In this document: positions 24,588 through 26,867 of the stretch, piece after piece
Layout: each line of letters opens with the position of its first letter
Position numbering within the stretch: the stretch's first letter is position 1
Assembly (NCBI GenBank): GCA_003222455.1
Contig: QHWF01000101.1
Coordinates: 1 to 26,867 of the forward strand
Origin: Acidobacteriota bacterium
GTDB taxonomy: Bacteria; Acidobacteriota; Vicinamibacteria; Vicinamibacterales; CAVVIG01
Reading direction: 5' to 3'
Length of the DNA: 26,867 nt
The notes under the pieces: model-generated
Seen by the model: the letters and a program-made list of their open reading frames with translations, nothing else
Databases searched by the model: none
What the model was told of the DNA's origin: nothing
Position numbers and translations under genes: made by a program

Positions 24588-24633
24588 CAAAGCTTCGCCC
24601 CGTGACTTACATCCCGTGTGTTCTGGGGAAGTC
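24588..24633 (-). ncRNA. Conserved structured leader element, copy 1 (upstream of degenerate regulator)
   Basis: The minus strand reads TGTAAGTCAC, two variable bases, then GGCGAAGCTTTG (24611 down to 24588), nearly identical to the copy at 3341-3364. The 5' flank again folds: GACTT (24633-24629) pairs with AAGTC (24608-24604), enclosing CCC/GGG (24628-24626 with 24615-24613), a 3'-side internal loop ATGT and a long apical loop. In the other copy the inner helix is GCCGGG/CCCGGC. The element starts 117 nt after the -10 box and ends 50 nt before the regulator ATG, so it lies in the 5' untranslated region. It may be a riboswitch, attenuator or protein-binding leader. Confidence 0.55.
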
Positions 24634-24728
24634 CCTCGAGGGCCCGCCGAACCGTGAACGCGCCGAACCCGAGGTTCGACGGGCGTCAAGTCGGGAAGGT
24701 CAAAACCGACTGAGCCGTGAGGAAGCGC

Positions 24729-24756
24729 ATTCTAAAGGCTCAACCTCAGGTGTCAA
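24729..24756 (-). promoter_or_regulatory. Sigma-70-type promoter, TTGACA-16-TAGAAT, for the degenerate regulator
   Basis: On the minus strand -35 TTGACA (24756-24751), a 16-bp spacer and -10 TAGAAT (24734-24729) are present. An A-tract upstream (24760-24767) resembles an UP element. The hexamers and spacing are identical to those at 3424-3451. The implied untranslated leader is about 185 nt. Confidence 0.7.
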
Positions 24757-24810
24757 CTCTTTTTTTAGTCGCATGTAACTGCTTATGCATCAGCTACTTG
24801 CGATGATGTT

Positions 24811-24855
24811 TTCCAGGCGGGACCGCAGAAGGCCGACAAAAGTCTGCCTGGGGAA
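24811..24855. other. Long imperfect stem-loop in AT-rich intergenic DNA
   Basis: TTCCAGGCGGG (24811-24821) can pair with GTCTGCCTGGGGAA (24842-24855) over about 11 base pairs, with a 2-nt bulge and two G-U pairs, leaving a roughly 20-nt loop. It lies between the two divergent promoter regions. It could be an operator dyad, a terminator or part of a small RNA. Confidence 0.35.
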
Positions 24856-25003
24856 GATAGAATGATTATCGAACGCGACACCAGAACGCATCAACAAAGC
24901 GACACGAGCGATCTTTTTGCGCTTACTGTTCTTTAAAGTACAGCTTATCGCACGATTTGAAGGCATACTATGGTGCAACATACGACATTATAGGCATGAT
25001 AGA

Positions 25004-25050
25004 TCTTCTCATCAAGAGAAGACCAGTGGGGTTCCGGTCCCCAATCACTG
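25004..25050 (+). other. Two adjacent hairpins in the probable leader of the plus-strand activator
   Basis: TCTTCTC (25004-25010) pairs with GAGAAGA (25016-25022) over a 5-nt loop. Directly after it, CAGTGGGG (25024-25031) can pair with TCCCCAATCACTG (25038-25050), with three bulged bases. They lie about 95 bp before the likely start codon and may affect expression of the activator. Confidence 0.4.
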
Positions 25051-25144
25051 ACGCGGTCTCGGCGCGCGTTGCGGACGATGTGGCGTCACCAGATGATGGT
25101 GCACGCGATGCACGCCGCACGGCAGCCATTTGATATCAAAGCGG

Positions 25145-26305
25145 ATGCGAACAATTACCACCATGGCTCCGATCGATTCACGCGCCACGCTCAAGAAATA
25201 CCCGCTGCTGGGGACCAGCGACGCGATGCAGCGCATCCAGGCCGACATCGACTCGGCCGCGCGCTCGGACGCCAAGGTCTTGCTGACGGGAGAAACGGGT
25301 GTCGGCAAAGAGGTGGTCGCCCGGGCGATTCACCTGCGCAGCGGGCGGAATGTGGCGCCGTTCATTACGATCAATTGCGCCGGCATTCCCGATAGCCTGC
25401 TCGAGTCGGAGTTCTTCGGCCATGCGCGCGGCAGCTTCACCGGCGCCTTCCGCGATAATCCCGGCCTGTTGCGCCAGGCGCACACCGGTACCGTGTTTCT
25501 GGACGAAGTCGGTGAAATGAGCCTGCGCATGCAGGCGCTCCTGCTGCGCTTTCTGGAAACCGGCGAAATTCAGACGGTGGGTGCGCCCGCGATGCAGTCG
25601 CACATCGACGTGCGCGTCGTCACGGCGACGAACCGCAACCTCCTCGAATCCGCATCCGCCCGCGAATTTCGCGAAGACCTCTATTACCGGCTCAACGTCT
25701 ACGAAATCCGGATCCCGCCGCTGCGTGAGCGCCAGTCGGACATTCCGATCCTGCTCGACCATTACCTGCAAATCTTCGCCGATTCACACCAGCGGCCAGT
25801 GCTGGGCCTGTCGCGCACGGCGCTGGATCTGCTGACGGTCTATCCGTGGCCGGGAAACATCCGTGAACTGCGCAACGTGATCGAGCGGCTCGTGTTGCGG
25901 GTGAACAACCCGATCGTCGAGCCCGAGGATCTCTCAGCGGAGATCGCGGCGTACACCGCGCCCGCACGGCAGGAGGAGGCCGGCTCGCTGCGCGCGTCGA
26001 TCTCCCATCAGGCGCGCGTGGACGGCATCCTCGAGCGCGTCCTGATTCACAAGGAATCGTTCTGGACCACGGCGTATCCGGCCTTCATGTCGCGGGACAT
26101 CACCCGCGACGACATGCGCCACATCGTCCGGACCGGCCTGGAGCAGACGCACGGCAGCTATCGCCTGCTGCTGGGCCTCTTCAACATGGCGGCTGACGAT
26201 TACAAACGGTTCCTGGGGTTTCTGAAACAGCATGACTGCCATCTGCCGTTCCAGCGGTTCAGGGCCCTGCGGGTGACGGCCGGATCGCGTGCGGCGATTG
26301 CCTAG
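25145..26305 (+). CDS. Sigma-54-interacting AAA+ activator without receiver domain, atypical C-terminus
   Basis: I use ATG 25145, giving 386 residues. TTG 25130 and ATG 25163 are also possible, and none has a good Shine-Dalgarno. Positions below count from 25130. The AAA+ domain is intact: Walker A GETGVGKE (54-61), sigma-54 contact loop GSFTGA (101-106, Ser replacing the usual Ala), Walker B TVFLDEVGEM (121-130), arginine-finger segment REDLYYRLNV (181-190) and sensor II PWPGNIRELRNV (239-250). There is no N-terminal sensory domain. The C-terminus (about 300-380) is not a normal Fis motif. It contains HGSYRLLLGLFNMAADDYKR (341-360) and then FLGFLKQH, possibly a diverged helix-turn-helix. It should remodel sigma-54 polymerase. 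It is divergent from a partner with the opposite set of defects. Confidence 0.88.
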   Translation: MRTITTMAPIDSRATLKKYPLLGTSDAMQRIQADIDSAARSDAKVLLTGETGVGKEVVARAIHLRSGRNVAPFITINCAGIPDSLLESEFFGHARGSFTGAFRDNPGLLRQAHTGTVFLDEVGEMSLRMQALLLRFLETGEIQTVGAPAMQSHIDVRVVTATNRNLLESASAREFREDLYYRLNVYEIRIPPLRERQSDIPILLDHYLQIFADSHQRPVLGLSRTALDLLTVYPWPGNIRELRNVIERLVLRVNNPIVEPEDLSAEIAAYTAPARQEEAGSLRASISHQARVDGILERVLIHKESFWTTAYPAFMSRDITRDDMRHIVRTGLEQTHGSYRLLLGLFNMAADDYKRFLGFLKQHDCHLPFQRFRALRVTAGSRAAIA

Positions 26306-26653
26306 TTTGAGGATCTGAGGGACGAGGATCTGCGGGGATTCGAGGATTCGAGGATCTCTCCTGGCGGCGCGAACGCGTCACGCCATCGACAGGTCCTCGA
26401 GTCCTCGAGTCATCAGTACACTTTGCGTCTTCCCGGTTGCTGACCCGTGGCGAGAGTCCAGTTCGATGCCTCCATGGTTTCACTCCTTTCGATTGTGTGT
26501 TCCCGTTAGCTCAGTGCATAGCGTCTGCCAGCCGTACGGCGTCGTTTTCGAACAGATCGGTCCGACAGGAATCCGGCGCCACGACAAACCGCGCAAACGT
26601 GTGCACCGCCCGGCGCGAACCTGACACGCCTCCGCACGTAAGAAGTTCATCAT
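26306..26653. other. Intergenic stretch between the activator and the response-regulator fragment
   Basis: This region has no recognisable gene. It starts with GAGGAT-rich near-repeats and a long hairpin (26340-26408), followed by mixed sequence. A 49-codon minus-strand frame (26660-26511) starts inside the stop of the response-regulator gene, but it has no Shine-Dalgarno and no family resemblance. Confidence 0.6.
26340..26408 (+). terminator. 18-bp stem-loop built from GAGGAT repeats, downstream of the activator
   Basis: TCGAGGATTCGAGGATCT (26340-26357) pairs in RNA with AGGTCCTCGAGTCCTCGA (26391-26408) at all 18 positions if two G-U pairs are allowed on the plus-strand transcript. The loop (26358-26390) can form an inner GGCG/CGCC helix. 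Additional GAGGATCTG near-repeats precede it from 26309. It lies 35 bp after the stop codon, and only a short mixed sequence follows, with no U-tract. The G-U pairs favour function on the plus-strand RNA. Confidence 0.5.
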
Positions 26654-26867
26654 TCACCATGACTCGGACGGGTCCGAGTCGGCCCGCAGGATACGACGCA
26701 CGGCGGCCGTCAGCGCGGTGAGATGGAAAGGCTTGTGCAATACCGCGGCAGGCCGCCACCCGCGCACGACGGCGTCAGCCGCCTCGAAGTCGGCCACCAG
26801 GAGAATCACCGGTATCGATCGCAGTCGCAGATCGGCCTGGGCCTGTTCCCACACGCGCGCCGCAGAG
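26654..26867 (-). CDS. Response-regulator receiver domain, C-terminal part (cut by window edge)
   Basis: The frame is open to the window edge, so the apparent GTG at 26854 need not be the start. The 70 visible residues include RSIPVILLVADFEAADAVV and then AAVLHKPFHLTALTAAVRRI. This matches strand 4, helix 4, strand 5 with the conserved Lys-Pro (HKPF), and helix 5 of CheY-like receivers. The usual Thr/Ser after strand 4 is replaced by Val (LLVA), which may alter switching. The chain stops shortly after the receiver domain (DPSESW), so it is either a stand-alone receiver or the terminal receiver of a larger protein such as a hybrid kinase. Confidence 0.78.
   Translation of the reverse strand, partial: SAARVWEQAQADLRLRSIPVILLVADFEAADAVVRGWRPAAVLHKPFHLTALTAAVRRILRADSDPSESW

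Larger units (their letters stand above)
24538..25129. other. 592-bp divergent regulatory region between the two regulators
   Basis: No credible gene is present; a 63-codon frame at 24790-24981 has no family features. The left half (minus direction) contains the shared leader element (24588-24633) and its promoter (24729-24756). The right half, about 24760-25020, is clearly richer in A/T than the rest of the window and carries several hairpins. It should contain the promoter of the plus-strand activator, but I could not identify convincing -35/-10 or -24/-12 hexamers. Confidence 0.75.

Noticed and set aside
24790..24981. 63-codon minus-strand frame in the AT-rich region
   Set aside because: No Shine-Dalgarno, no recognisable features, and it overlaps a likely hairpin and promoter area.
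26505..26530. tRNA-like start, GTTAGCTCAGT
   Set aside because: No acceptor stem, anticodon arm or T-arm can be folded around it.
26511..26660. 49-codon minus-strand frame starting inside the response-regulator stop (ATGGTGA)
   Set aside because: The overlap is suggestive of coupling, but there is no ribosome binding site, no domain, and the composition is unremarkable.

Overview
This is a GC-rich bacterial chromosome segment holding most of a surface or exopolysaccharide locus of the Wzx/Wzy-dependent type, followed by its probable regulators. High GC, signal peptides ending in AQ-S, heparinase-like genes inside the cluster, bi-domain oxidoreductases and many sigma-54-type activators recall soil Acidobacteriota, perhaps Vicinamibacteria. 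That assignment rests on style and family content only; no rRNA or marker gene is present.

The polysaccharide genes all lie on the minus strand, so they read from about 22.9 kb down to 1. In order: a small secreted carboxypeptidase-regulatory-like protein, a frameshifted outer-membrane beta-barrel, a Wza-type export protein, a Wzc-type tyrosine autokinase, a fused alcohol-dehydrogenase/Gfo-Idh-MocA oxidoreductase, an asparagine-synthetase-like amidotransferase, a heparinase II/III-like protein, two GT4-like glycosyltransferases (one with a damaged 3' end), a Wzx-type flippase, a third glycosyltransferase, a Wzy-type polymerase and a UDP-GlcNAc 2-epimerase. After a 383-bp gap come a second heparinase II/III-like gene, a fourth glycosyltransferase and the start of a WecA/TagO-type initiating phosphosugar transferase that runs off the window. 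Together they could make a lipid-linked repeat unit from a HexNAc-1-phosphate primer, extend it, flip it, polymerise it and export it. The amidotransferase and heparinase-like enzymes suggest an amidated and/or uronate-containing polymer, which is inference.

Upstream of the cluster sit two divergent bacterial enhancer-binding-protein-like regulators, separated by 0.6 kb of unusually AT-rich DNA. The plus-strand one has an intact AAA+ domain with a GSFTGA loop but no ordinary Fis helix-turn-helix. The minus-strand one keeps a good Fis-type helix-turn-helix but has lost the Walker A lysine, the Walker B aspartate, the GAFTGA loop and the sensor II arginine. The right edge holds the end of a response-regulator receiver domain.

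The most notable non-coding signal is a pair of matching leaders. Before the degenerate regulator, and again before the second heparinase/glycosyltransferase operon, there is a TTGACA-16 bp-TAGAAT promoter. Each is followed in the transcript by the same 24-nt element (two mismatches) preceded by a GACT/AGTC-closed stem whose inner helix differs between the copies. It looks like a structured, possibly cis-regulatory RNA that I cannot assign to a known class. The second copy is separated from its gene by a 140-bp four-hairpin palindromic element resembling a BIME or MITE. Two further intergenic repeats fold into long hairpins.
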